64,000 nt of DNA, taken from positions 5,534,501-5,598,500 of the forward strand of contig NZ_CP012670.1 of the NCBI RefSeq assembly GCF_004135735.1, read 5' to 3'. Position 1 is the first letter of the stretch. Every line of letters begins with the position of its first letter. The notes beneath the pieces were generated by a model. That model made no database searches, had not been told where the DNA came from, and saw only the letters and a program-made list of their open reading frames with translations. The DNA comes from Sorangium cellulosum (GTDB taxonomy: Bacteria > Myxococcota_A > Polyangia > Polyangiales > Polyangiaceae). The translations under genes were made by a program, and so were the position numbers. Positions 1-9,316 of the stretch are shown in pieces.

Positions 1-978
1 GCCGAGCGGCGCCGCGAAGCGCTCGCCCGCGACCTCCACGACGCAGCCCTGCCCGTCCGCGGGCGCGATCGCGCACGGCACCTCCCCGCCGAGGAGGAGC
101 TCGACGCCGCGGCCCACGGGCAGCGGCGCCGTGAGCCGCGCGCCCGCGAGGGTCGTGCCGTTCCGCGTCCCGAGATCCTCGACCTCGACGCCCGGCGGGC
201 CGCGCCGGATCCTGAGGTGCGTCCTGCTGACGGCGCGGGACGCGACGACGATCGTCGCCTCCCCGCGGCCGATGGTGACCTCGTCGCCGAGCGCGCAGCG
301 CAGGAGGGCGCCGCCGAGCTCCAGGGCGACGACCGGGCCCGCGAGGAGCCGCGCGCGGATGGCGCGCAGCGCGTCCGCCACCTGCTCGCAGTCGCGCCGC
401 TCGCCCAGCCACGCCTCGGCCACGGAGATCGCCTCGCGGCGCTCCGCCATCCGATCCAGATCCGCGATCCTCCGCAGCACGGCGGCGAGCTCGCGCTGGC
501 TCCTCTCGACGCTCATCGAGACGCGGAGGCGCTCCTCGAGCCGGTCGATCGCGCCCGCCGCCGCCAGCACGCGCGCCTCCGACTCGACGTCGCCGACGAG
601 CGCGTACGCGTCCGCCGCGCGCTCGAGCTCGCCCGCCTCCTCGAGATCGCGCGCGACGGCCAGCACCTCGCTGCGCATCGCGCTCGCGCCGCGCGCGCGG
701 ACCAGGTCGAGCGCGAGCAGCGCCTTGCGCCCGAGCGCCGCGCGCCGGAGCTCCGGGCTCTCCGCGGTGCGGGACGCCGACGCGCAGAAGGCGATGCGCT
801 TCTCGACGCTCCGCTCGGCGTCCGCGCGGAGCAGGAGCACCCGGGCCGCGTCGTCCGGCATCCCGGCCTCGATGTACAGCTCGACCGCCCCCGCGAGATC
901 GCCGGCGAGCTCCCTCGCCTCGGCCGCCCTGCGTCGGCTGTCCCCCCGCTTGAGCCCGAACCACTCAAAGAGACTCAC
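1..978 (-). CDS. FHA-domain protein (3' end beyond window)
   Basis: Runs off the left edge, so the C-terminus is missing; 326 codons are visible. GTG at 978 is the start: an in-frame TAG lies upstream and no ATG is available in between. Residues about 1-220 are a helical, Arg/Ala/Glu-rich region that looks TPR-like (repeated alanine-rich helices with ELAGDLAGAVELYIEAG near the N-terminus). An FHA domain follows at about 225-300, with the hallmark GRG, SRTHL and LGTRNGT segments that bind phosphothreonine peptides. In myxobacteria such proteins usually act as readers of Ser/Thr kinase signalling. It is divergent from pilB with about 100 bp between them. The FHA call is seen directly; its partner kinase cannot be inferred. 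Confidence 0.75.
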   Translation of the reverse strand, partial: MSLFEWFGLKRGDSRRRAAEARELAGDLAGAVELYIEAGMPDDAARVLLLRADAERSVEKRIAFCASASRTAESPELRRAALGRKALLALDLVRARGASAMRSEVLAVARDLEEAGELERAADAYALVGDVESEARVLAAAGAIDRLEERLRVSMSVERSQRELAAVLRRIADLDRMAERREAISVAEAWLGERRDCEQVADALRAIRARLLAGPVVALELGGALLRCALGDEVTIGRGEATIVVASRAVSRTHLRIRRGPPGVEVEDLGTRNGTTLAGARLTAPLPVGRGVELLLGGEVPCAIAPADGQGCVVEVAGERFAAPLG

Positions 979-1040
979 GCCGCGCCGCCCTCGCCATCCG
1001 ACATCCTACCCTTGATGCGCGCCCGCCCCAACCGCCAGCG

Positions 1041-1069
1041 TTGACTCCCCTCCTCCCCACCCGCAGGAT
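1041..1069 (+). promoter_or_regulatory. Candidate pilB promoter
   Basis: TTGACT (1041-1046), 17-bp spacer, CAGGAT (1064-1069). The -10 ends 11 nt before the pilB ATG, so the transcript would have only about 5 nt of leader. No Shine-Dalgarno sequence lies before the ATG, consistent with that. Predicted by eye only. Confidence 0.4.
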
Positions 1070-1080
1070 TTGCGGCCTCG

Positions 1081-2781
<1,701 letters not shown>

Positions 2782-2785
2782 GCGC

Positions 2786-3925
2786 ATGACCACCGAGATC
2801 GTCGGACCGCAGGAGGGCCTCCGGTACACGCTCCAGCAGCTCCTCCGCGCCATGGTGGAGAAGGGCGCGAGCGACATGCACATCACGAGCGGCACGCCGC
2901 CGCTCCTGCGCATCGACGGCACCGTGGTGCCGCTCAAGCTGCCGCCGCTCATGCCGAGCGACACGAGGCAGCTCTGCTACTCGGTGCTGAGCCAGGAGCA
3001 GGTGGCGGCGTTCGAGCAGCGCAACGAGCTCGACCTGTCGTTCGGCATGAAGGGGCTCGCCCGCTTCCGCGCGAACATCTACATGCAGCGCGGCGCCGTG
3101 GCGGCCGCCTTCCGGCAGATCCCCTTCCGGATCATGAACTTCGACGAGCTCGGCCTGCCGCCGGTCGTGCTCGACATCACCTCCAAGCCGCGGGGCCTCG
3201 TGCTGGTGACCGGCCCGACCGGCTCGGGCAAGACGACGACGCTCGCGAGCATCATCGACAAGATCAACTCCGAGCAGCGGCTCCACATCCTCACGATCGA
3301 GGACCCGATCGAGTACCTGCACCCGCACAAGCTCTCGCTGGTGAACCAGCGCGAGATCGGGTCCGACACCGCGTCGTTCAAGGACGCCCTCCGCTACGCC
3401 CTGCGCCAGGATCCGGACGTCGTGCTGGTGGGCGAGATGCGCGATCTCGAGACCGTCGAGGCCGCGCTGACGATCGCCGAGACGGGGCACCTCGTGTTCG
3501 CCACGCTCCACACGAACTCGGCGATCTCGAGCATCAACCGGATCATCGACGTCTTCCCGCCGCACCAGCAGTCGCAGGTGCGCCAGCAGCTCTCGTTCAC
3601 GCTCGTCGCCGTGATGACGCAGCTGCTCCTGCCGCGCGCGAACGGGCCGGGGCGCGTCATGGCGATGGAGATCATGATCCCGAACGCCGCGATCCGGAAC
3701 CTCATCCGCGAGGACAAGCTCCACCAGATCTACTCGCAGATGCAGATGGGCCAGGCCGGCAGCGGGATGCAGACGATGGCCCAGTCGCTCGCCTCGCTCT
3801 ACCAGCGCCGGATGATCACGCTCGAGGAGGCGTTCGCCGCCGCGGCCGACCCGGACGAGCTCCGCGCGATGCTCGAGCCGCGCGCGGCCATGAGCTCGCG
3901 GAGCAACCTCGCGAAGCAGCCCTGA
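2786..3925 (+). CDS. pilT: Pilus retraction ATPase PilT
   Basis: 379 aa. It lacks the MshEN domain and the Cys4 zinc motif of PilB and has the PilT hallmarks. These are Walker A GPTGSGKTTT at about 143, a DPDVVLVGEMRD Walker B at about 209, an HTNSA His-box and the C-terminal AIRNLIRE motif (about 296-304) typical of retraction motors. The function is depolymerisation of the pilus at its base. The ATG at 2786 is preceded by GGGAG at suitable spacing, within the last codons of pilB, so translation is probably coupled. The C-terminal tail after about 350 is Ala-rich and longer than in gamma-proteobacterial PilT. Confidence 0.95.
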   Translation: MTTEIVGPQEGLRYTLQQLLRAMVEKGASDMHITSGTPPLLRIDGTVVPLKLPPLMPSDTRQLCYSVLSQEQVAAFEQRNELDLSFGMKGLARFRANIYMQRGAVAAAFRQIPFRIMNFDELGLPPVVLDITSKPRGLVLVTGPTGSGKTTTLASIIDKINSEQRLHILTIEDPIEYLHPHKLSLVNQREIGSDTASFKDALRYALRQDPDVVLVGEMRDLETVEAALTIAETGHLVFATLHTNSAISSINRIIDVFPPHQQSQVRQQLSFTLVAVMTQLLLPRANGPGRVMAMEIMIPNAAIRNLIREDKLHQIYSQMQMGQAGSGMQTMAQSLASLYQRRMITLEEAFAAAADPDELRAMLEPRAAMSSRSNLAKQP

Positions 3926-4072
3926 GCAGGGCCTGCCCTTCGGTTCACCCTGCACGCTCGACGCGCCCCGCGGCTCACCGCGCAGCGGGGCGAGGCGCCC
4001 GCGGCGCGTCCCCTCCAGGATCCGGAAAAACCAAGCGAATTCGCGCCTCTCGACGGTGGCCCCCACACTTTT

Positions 4073-4101
4073 TTGACATCTACCCAACCGTTCAGTAGGT
4101 T
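4073..4101 (+). promoter_or_regulatory. lexA promoter with LexA-like operator in the spacer
   Basis: A consensus TTGACA (4073-4078), 17-bp spacer and TAGGTT (4096-4101). The -10 ends 8 nt before the lexA ATG at 4110, so the mRNA should be leaderless or nearly so. The spacer is filled by CTACCCAACCGTTCAGT (4080-4096). As I recall it, the published M. xanthus LexA motif is CTRHAMRYBYGTTCAGS; this matches at 14 of 17 positions including the whole GTTCAG core. Occupancy would block RNA polymerase directly, giving autorepression. Confidence 0.65.
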
Positions 4102-4109
4102 CCGCGTCG

Positions 4110-4802
4110 ATGCAGGGGCTCACCGAGCGACAACAGCAGGTGCTTCACTATATCCGGCAGTCGATCAGCGAGCGCGGGTACCCGCCGACGCTGCGCGAGA
4201 TCGGCGCGCATATGGGGATCCGCTCGACGAACGGGGTGAACGACCACCTCCGGGCGCTCGAGCGCAAGGGCTACCTCACGCGCGAGGACATGAAGTCGCG
4301 CGCCCTCCGCCCGCGTGACCTCGACGGCGAGGGCGCGGGCGGCGGCGACCCGCTCCGCAGCGCGCTCGTGGGCGGCGGCGGCGACGCCCCGGCGAACGAC
4401 CAGGAGGACGATCTCGTCGAGATCGCGGTCGTCGGCCGGATCGCCGCGGGCCTGCCGATCCTCGCCGAGGAGCACGTCCTCGATACCGTCCGGATCGAGC
4501 GGACCCTCGTCCGCGGCGGCCGCGAGGTGTTCGGCCTGCGCGTCACGGGCGACTCGATGATCGAGGCGGGGATCTTCAGCGGCGACTACATCTTCGTCCG
4601 CAGGCAGCTCACCGCGCAGCGGGGCGACATCGTGGTGGCGCTGATCGGCGACGAGGCGACCGTGAAGTACTTCTTCCCCGAGAAGGACTACGTGCGGTTC
4701 CAGCCGGCGAACGCGGCGATGGCCCCGATCCTGGTCCGGGCGAGCGACTTCAAGCCCGCGATGCTCCTCGGCGTGGTCGTCGGCGTGTACCGGAAGCTCT
4801 AA
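4110..4802 (+). CDS. lexA: LexA SOS repressor
   Basis: 230 aa. A winged HTH DNA-binding domain occupies about 1-65 (TERQQQVLHYIRQ, PTLREIGAHMGI) and an S24 self-cleaving domain about 105-230. The cleavage bond is A113-G114 within GRIAAGLP. The catalytic Ser149 lies in GDSMIE and the general-base Lys186 in EATVKYFF, so all autoproteolysis residues are present. Binding of RecA filaments would trigger cleavage and release SOS genes. A Gly/Ala/Asp-rich linker (about 70-105) is longer than in E. coli LexA (202 aa). Autoregulation is supported by the operator-like sequence in its own promoter. It is monocistronic as far as can be seen, with its own promoter and another downstream for the next genes. 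Confidence 0.97.
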   Translation: MQGLTERQQQVLHYIRQSISERGYPPTLREIGAHMGIRSTNGVNDHLRALERKGYLTREDMKSRALRPRDLDGEGAGGGDPLRSALVGGGGDAPANDQEDDLVEIAVVGRIAAGLPILAEEHVLDTVRIERTLVRGGREVFGLRVTGDSMIEAGIFSGDYIFVRRQLTAQRGDIVVALIGDEATVKYFFPEKDYVRFQPANAAMAPILVRASDFKPAMLLGVVVGVYRKL

Positions 4803-4826
4803 CCGACCTCTCCTTCCCCGAGCTGG

Positions 4827-4856
4827 TTGACGCGCGCCGAGCGCACTTGGTAGCGT
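4827..4856 (+). promoter_or_regulatory. Candidate promoter of the DUF4398/OmpA pair
   Basis: TTGACG (4827-4832), 18-bp spacer, TAGCGT (4851-4856). The predicted start near 4863 gives a leader of about 47 nt to the GTG at 4910. This supports the shorter reading of the next gene over a TTG start at 4847, which would lie inside the promoter. Confidence 0.4.
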
Positions 4857-4909
4857 CGCCACGACCGGACGGACGGCCTAGTGGGGCCCGCTCCAGAAAG
4901 AACGCGATC

Positions 4910-5236
4910 GTGACGACGCACGGGCGGCGATTCGGGACATTGATTTCAGGCGCGGGCCTGGTGCTCGCGGCGGCTCTGACGGGCGGCTGCGGCGGCACCA
5001 TCTACGCGTTCACGGCGAACTCGGCCTCGAGCAAGCTCGAGACAGCGGAGGCGCTCGGCGCAGAGAAGTATGCGCCGTACGAGTACTACACCGCGCGAGA
5101 GCACCTCTGGAAGGCTCGGGAGGAGGCCGCCGCCGCCGACTACGGCGACGCGATCGACTTCGCCGACGTCGCGGAGGAGTACGCGGACAAGGCGATCAAC
5201 CTGGCGAAGCAGGCGCACGAGGGCGCGGGTCGATGA
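4910..5236 (+). CDS. DUF4398 envelope protein
   Basis: 108 aa from GTG 4910. An in-frame TTG at 4847 overlaps the predicted promoter and would add a charged leader before the signal sequence, so I reject it. Residues 1-27 form a signal peptide ending in LTGGC, an imperfect lipobox with Cys27. The mature part is a DUF4398-type alpha-helical hairpin rich in Ala, Glu and Tyr (KYAPYEYYTAREHLWKAREE). DUF4398 proteins are predicted periplasmic or outer-membrane-attached proteins of unknown biochemistry, often next to OmpA-like genes. Its stop overlaps the next start (ATGA), so the two are translationally coupled and probably work together. The role in peptidoglycan-envelope tethering is inferred from the neighbour only. 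Confidence 0.75.
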   Translation: MTTHGRRFGTLISGAGLVLAAALTGGCGGTIYAFTANSASSKLETAEALGAEKYAPYEYYTAREHLWKAREEAAAADYGDAIDFADVAEEYADKAINLAKQAHEGAGR

Positions 5237-6405
5237 GCATTCGGAGGACGCGCCGCGCATCACGCGGCCGCCGCGCGGATCGCGCTGGCGTCGTTGCTGT
5301 CATGGTGTTCGCGGGCTCCGTCGCCTCGTGCGCGCAGGTGCCGGTCATGCGCGGCGAGATCGAGGGGCTGACGAGCATCGCGGCGCAGGCCGAGCGCAAC
5401 GGAGCGCTGCGCTGCGCGCCGCGCGAGCTGGCGATGGCGAAGTCGCACCTCTCGTTCGCGTCGGTCGAGCTCGATCAGGGCTTCTTCGCGCGCGCCAAGG
5501 AGCACCTCGACATCGCGAAGGCGAACACCCACGCCGCCTACGATCTCTCGCCGCCGCAGAAGTGCGCCGAGCGCGGGTTCATCGAGGACGAGCCGCCGCC
5601 CAAGCCCAAGCCCGGCGACTGCGACGGCGACGGCCTGCTCGATCCGCAGGATCCGAAGTGCCCGTGCGACGCCGAGAACTACAACGGCTTCCAGGACGAC
5701 GACGGCTGCCCGGACGACCCGGACACCGACGGCGACGGGATCACGGACTCCAAGGACAGCTGCGTGCTGATCCCCGAGGACAAGGACGGCTACCTCGACG
5801 ACGACGGCTGCCCCGATCTCGACAACGATCTCGACACGATCCCCGACGTGGCCGACAAGGACACCACCGGCCAGAGCTGCGCGAACGATCCGGAGGATCC
5901 GGACGGCTACGAGGACGCCGACGGCTGCCCCGAGCCGGACAACGACAAGGACACGGTGCCCGATCTCGAGGACCAGTGCCCGAACGAGCCGGGCGTGGTC
6001 GGCGGGGACAAGCCGGGCTGCCCGAAGAAGCCGAGCCTTGTCATCGTCACCGAGAAGGAGATCAAGATCACGCAGCAGATCCACTTCGAGTTCGACAAGG
6101 ACAAGATCCGGCCCGAGAGCTTCCCGATCCTCAACGCCGTGGTGGAGGTCCTGCAGGCGCACCCGAAGATCAAGATCGAGATCCAGGGGCATACGGACAA
6201 CAGGGGCTCCGCGGCGTACAACAAGAAGCTGTCCGATCGGCGCGCGGCCGCGGTGAAGAAGTACCTCGTGGCCAAGGGGATCGACGAGAGCCGGCTGACG
6301 TCGAAGGGGTACGGGATGGAGGTGCCGATCGTGCCCAACACGTCCGATCAGAACCGCGCGCTGAACCGGCGCGTGCAGTTCGTCCGCACGGAGAGCGCGC
6401 AGTAG
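5233..6405 (+). CDS. OmpA-family lipoprotein with TSP3 repeats
   Basis: 390 aa. The signal sequence ends in VASC (Cys33, a good lipobox), so it is a predicted lipoprotein. Residues about 35-110 resemble a second DUF4398 hairpin. Residues about 125-262 are Asp-rich thrombospondin type-3 calcium-binding repeats (DCDGDGLLDPQDP, DTDGDGITDSKD, DNDKDTVPDLED) with regularly placed Cys. Residues about 270-385 are an OmpA C-terminal peptidoglycan-binding domain (IHFEFDKDKIRP, IQGHTDNRG, LSDRRAAAVKKYL, NRRVQF). The ATG at 5233 overlaps the upstream stop. The likely job is a calcium-stiffened tether between outer membrane and cell wall. Both proteins of the pair carry DUF4398-like helices, which suggests they interact. 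Confidence 0.85.
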   Translation: MSIRRTRRASRGRRADRAGVVAVMVFAGSVASCAQVPVMRGEIEGLTSIAAQAERNGALRCAPRELAMAKSHLSFASVELDQGFFARAKEHLDIAKANTHAAYDLSPPQKCAERGFIEDEPPPKPKPGDCDGDGLLDPQDPKCPCDAENYNGFQDDDGCPDDPDTDGDGITDSKDSCVLIPEDKDGYLDDDGCPDLDNDLDTIPDVADKDTTGQSCANDPEDPDGYEDADGCPEPDNDKDTVPDLEDQCPNEPGVVGGDKPGCPKKPSLVIVTEKEIKITQQIHFEFDKDKIRPESFPILNAVVEVLQAHPKIKIEIQGHTDNRGSAAYNKKLSDRRAAAVKKYLVAKGIDESRLTSKGYGMEVPIVPNTSDQNRALNRRVQFVRTESAQ

Positions 6406-6534
6406 TCACGCCGCCGGCGAGGGGCCGCCCGGCGTGCTGGTGCGCGGATCTCGACGTCACACTCCCGGAGCCGGTGGCGGCTCCGCTCCTGATCGCAAGA
6501 GCCCGTCCCCAGCCCTTCCTGGAGATCTGAACCC

Positions 6535-8268
6535 GTGTTGTTTCGTCGTTCACGCCGCGCTCGTCTCGCGTTCGCTCTGACCTCGACGTTCGTCCTCGGC
6601 GCGCCGGCGGTGGCCAGCGCCGCCGGGGAGAGGGACGCGGAGGCGATGAAGATGCACGACCAGGCGATGGACGAGGACTACCTCTCCGTCGAGTTCGACA
6701 AGGCGGAGCGGAGGCTGAAAGGCGCCCTGAGGCGGTGCGCGAGGAACGCCTGCTCCAGGCCGGTCATCGGCAAGCTGCACATCGCGCTCGGGACGGTCTA
6801 CGGCGGCGGCGGCAAGCTCGACCAGGCCAGGGCGGAGTTCGTGCGGGCGCTCCGGGTCGACCCGAAGGCGGCGCTCATCGACGCGCTGACGACCACCGAG
6901 CTGGCGCAGGCCTTCAAGGAGGCGCAGAAGGAGGTCGGGGCCGGCGGGAGGCCTGGCGCGGACGAGGGGGGCGAGGACGACGGGAGCTCGGCCGCCGCGG
7001 GCGGCATCGGGCACACGCCGGTGGCGGAGCAGGCGGTGAACACGCCGGTGCCGGTCTATGTCGAGATCCCGGAGGAGATCGGCGCGTCCAAGGCGACGCT
7101 CCGGTACAAGCCGTTCGGCGCGCAGAAGTGGAAATCGCTCGACATGGAGCGCATCGGGAGCGGCTTCGGGGCCGAGATCCCCTGCGACGATGTCACCACG
7201 ACCGGGGACGTCCGGTACTACGTGATCGTGCAGGACGAGGCGGGTGACCCGGTGGGCACCGCCGGCTCCCTCAAGGCGCCCCACCGGGTGCCGATCAAGA
7301 ACGAGATCGAGCAGGAGCCCTCGTTGCCTGGCCGGGAGCCTCCGACGCGTTGCGTCGCCAAGGAGGATTGCCCGCCGGGGCTGCCGGGTTGCCCCGCGGA
7401 CGGTGAGCGAGGCGACGGGGATCTGGGCGAGAGCTGCGAGGAGACCGTCGAGTGCGCGTCGGGGCTCGTGTGCCTTGACGGGACGTGCGAGCAGGGGAGC
7501 GGCGGCGGCAAGGGCGCGGCGAGCAAGGGCGGTCGCAACGTGATCGGCGTCTGGGGGCAGCTCGACGTGCTCCTGATCCGCAGCACCGATTACGTCTGCT
7601 CGGGCAGCGACCCCGCGTACGCCTGCTTCTATCCGAACAGCAATGGCAGGCAGTTTTACGGGGAGCCGGCGCATATCCCCGACACGAACGGGATCACGGG
7701 TGGCCTCGGTCTCGCCGGGGGGCGCGCGATGGTGTCGTACGACCGGCAGCTCTTCTCGAGCGTGCCGCTGCTCGCGGGGGTGCGGCTCGGGTACGCCTTC
7801 GGCGGGTCGCCGTCGTCCACCAGCCCCCCGACGTCGTGGGAGGATCGACAGAACCCCCATCTCCAGGCGAAAGATTTCTTGCCGTTCCACGGGGAGCTGC
7901 GCTTCACGTACTTCTTCCTGGGGGATCGGATCGTCCAGAAGGGCGGCCTCCGCCCGTACCTGTTCCTGTCGCCCATCGGCCTGGCCCAGGTCAACGCGTC
8001 GGTGGCGGTGGACGTGTGCGATAGCCGCACAGAGGACGGCTTGTCGTACATCGGAAGCGGCAGAGACCGGTGCGCGCAGAACACCCGCTTCGTGGAGAAC
8101 CTCGACGCTTATCAGATCACCGGGTTGAACTTCTCGGGGCTCGGCGCGGGCATGACCTACGGCATCACCGACCATGTGGGCGTTGCCGCCGAGCTGAAGG
8201 TGATGCTGATGTGGCCAACGCTCGGCCTTGTCTTTGCGCCGACGCTCGGGCCCGTGTTCGCCTTCTAG
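6535..8268 (+). CDS. Secreted TPR / Cys-rich / beta-barrel-like protein, function unknown
   Basis: 577 aa from GTG 6535 with GGAG 10 nt upstream. A Sec signal peptide covers about 1-28 (ALTSTFVLGAPAVASA). Residues about 40-140 are helical and TPR-like (LDQARAEFVRALRVDPKAALIDALTTTELAQAF). A beta-rich module follows at about 165-250. A Cys-rich patch lies at about 260-325 (CVAKEDCPPGLPGC, CEETVECASGLVC), reminiscent of myxobacterial Cys-rich repeats. The last about 240 residues alternate glycine-rich and aromatic beta segments and end in Phe, as outer-membrane barrels do. I do not recognise a specific family. It could be an outer-membrane sensor or adhesin. It follows the OmpA lipoprotein by 129 bp on the same strand and may share its transcript. 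Confidence 0.7.
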   Translation: MLFRRSRRARLAFALTSTFVLGAPAVASAAGERDAEAMKMHDQAMDEDYLSVEFDKAERRLKGALRRCARNACSRPVIGKLHIALGTVYGGGGKLDQARAEFVRALRVDPKAALIDALTTTELAQAFKEAQKEVGAGGRPGADEGGEDDGSSAAAGGIGHTPVAEQAVNTPVPVYVEIPEEIGASKATLRYKPFGAQKWKSLDMERIGSGFGAEIPCDDVTTTGDVRYYVIVQDEAGDPVGTAGSLKAPHRVPIKNEIEQEPSLPGREPPTRCVAKEDCPPGLPGCPADGERGDGDLGESCEETVECASGLVCLDGTCEQGSGGGKGAASKGGRNVIGVWGQLDVLLIRSTDYVCSGSDPAYACFYPNSNGRQFYGEPAHIPDTNGITGGLGLAGGRAMVSYDRQLFSSVPLLAGVRLGYAFGGSPSSTSPPTSWEDRQNPHLQAKDFLPFHGELRFTYFFLGDRIVQKGGLRPYLFLSPIGLAQVNASVAVDVCDSRTEDGLSYIGSGRDRCAQNTRFVENLDAYQITGLNFSGLGAGMTYGITDHVGVAAELKVMLMWPTLGLVFAPTLGPVFAF

Positions 8269-8510
8269 GCCCCCTCGGACGAACACCGCGAGCAATCCGC
8301 CCCTGGGACGCTCGTCCCTGATTGCGGGTTCTTCCCTGGTTGCGTGGGGCCCGGATGGGGCTCCTGCCGTGCGATGGGTCGTGCCGACCTGCCCGGCCCC
8401 CGGAGACGCGGTCCTCTGCCCAGCGCGGCCCCCTCTCTCCGTGGCCCCTGCCGAAGACACGGAGCCAGGAGCGAAGTCAGGGAACGATGTACTCCATCCA
8501 GGGCAATATC

Positions 8511-8545
8511 CCCAGATCTGCGTTTTTGGCGCGCAGTCGCACTCA
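8511..8545 (+). repeat. Half-copy of the intergenic palindrome arm
   Basis: 35 bp matching 8625-8659 at 30 of 35 positions; both contain GCGTTTT-GGCGCGCAG followed by ACTCA. This shows that the arm sequence is a repeated unit, not just one half of a hairpin. Confidence 0.6.
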
Positions 8546-8615
8546 AGCACACCCGCTCACCCCGTCTCCCCCACCCCGGCGGTGCACAGCACACAGCGCG
8601 ACGGGCACCCGCACA

Positions 8616-8700
8616 GGAGACGGGCCCAGCTCGGCGTTTTCGGCGCGCAGGCGTACTCACGTACGCCGAGCACCGAAAACGTCGAGATGGGCCCGTCTCC
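8616..8700. repeat. 85-bp imperfect palindrome
   Basis: Two inverted arms of about 40 bp, each running inwards from GGAGACGGGCCCA through CGTTTTCGG to GGCGTAC. They flank a TCAC loop (8657-8660). The outer 13 bp and the inner 7 bp (8650-8656 with 8661-8667) pair perfectly, with few mismatches between. It resembles a REP- or MITE-sized mobile hairpin. Acting as a bidirectional terminator is possible because it lies between convergent genes. Confidence 0.65.
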
Positions 8701-8719
8701 GAAGCGGATGCCCGCCGCG

Positions 8720-9085
8720 CTAGAGGTCGAAGGGTTCGGCGCCGAGCAGCTGGTGGAGCGCGTAGAGCGCGCCAGCGTCGTGATGCTCGAAGCGGATGCC
8801 CGCACGGGCCGGCCGCCCCGCTGCGCCCCGACGAATCCAGGCAATCCGGCCGCGAAGGCACAGCGGATCCCACAGGTTCGGGGTGGTGACCTCCAGCGTC
8901 ACCGGCGCCTCGGGCTCGAGGAGCTCCGACGCGAGCTGGGCCTCGGACAGCTCGATGCCGGCGCCGCCCAGACCCAGATCGCGGATGCGGACGCCGTGCT
9001 CCTCGATCGACTGCCGATCGCGCAGCGTCGCCCCGAGATCGACGCGGCGCCTCGCATGAGCGCGAAAGTGGTCCCGGACAGCCAT
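8720..9085 (-). CDS. PilZ-domain protein
   Basis: 121 aa, essentially a single PilZ domain. The N-terminal basic segment AHARRRVDLGATL matches the RxxxR c-di-GMP-binding region. DLGLGGAGIEL matches the D/NxSxxG motif with Leu at the Ser position. The end is a beta-barrel strand with GIRFEHHD. ATG 9085 has GGAG about 11 nt upstream; an in-frame ATG at 9115 would add ten residues but lacks a ribosome binding site. The likely role is a c-di-GMP-responsive adaptor. It is divergent from a second, larger PilZ gene with 231 bp between, so the pair may share regulation. Confidence 0.8.
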   Translation of the reverse strand: MAVRDHFRAHARRRVDLGATLRDRQSIEEHGVRIRDLGLGGAGIELSEAQLASELLEPEAPVTLEVTTPNLWDPLCLRGRIAWIRRGAAGRPARAGIRFEHHDAGALYALHQLLGAEPFDL

Positions 9086-9235
9086 CCCGGCGCATTCTCC
9101 AGTCGGCGCGAACATATCACGAGACCCGCGCGCGCATGCTCGCATCACCGAGACCTGCTGCGCGGGCGCGAACAGCATGCACGCCCGGCGAAGCTCATGG
9201 CCGCGTTCGGTGGAACGACCGTCACGTGTTAGCCT

Positions 9236-9265
9236 TTGGGCTTCGCGGCGAACCTTGGGTAACAT
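9236..9265 (+). promoter_or_regulatory. Candidate promoter of the PilZ membrane protein gene
   Basis: TTGGGC (9236-9241), 18-bp spacer, TAACAT (9260-9265), giving a leader of about 45 nt. The -35 is poor and the -10 moderate. Confidence 0.3.
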
Positions 9266-9316
9266 GCGGACCACATCCGCAGGAGCGAGTCGCGAAGTAG
9301 CCGGAGTTCTACCCTG

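Larger units (their letters stand above)
8269..8719. other. Intergenic region between convergent genes, holding repeats
   Basis: 451 bp with no credible gene: the frames crossing it lack start sites and coding-like codon use. It contains one single-arm copy and one full palindromic copy of a repeat, described separately. The two flanking genes point into it, so it probably also holds transcription termination signals. Confidence 0.6.

Noticed and set aside
4847..4909. Upstream TTG start for the DUF4398 gene
   Set aside because: It lies within the predicted promoter and adds non-signal sequence before a clear signal peptide.
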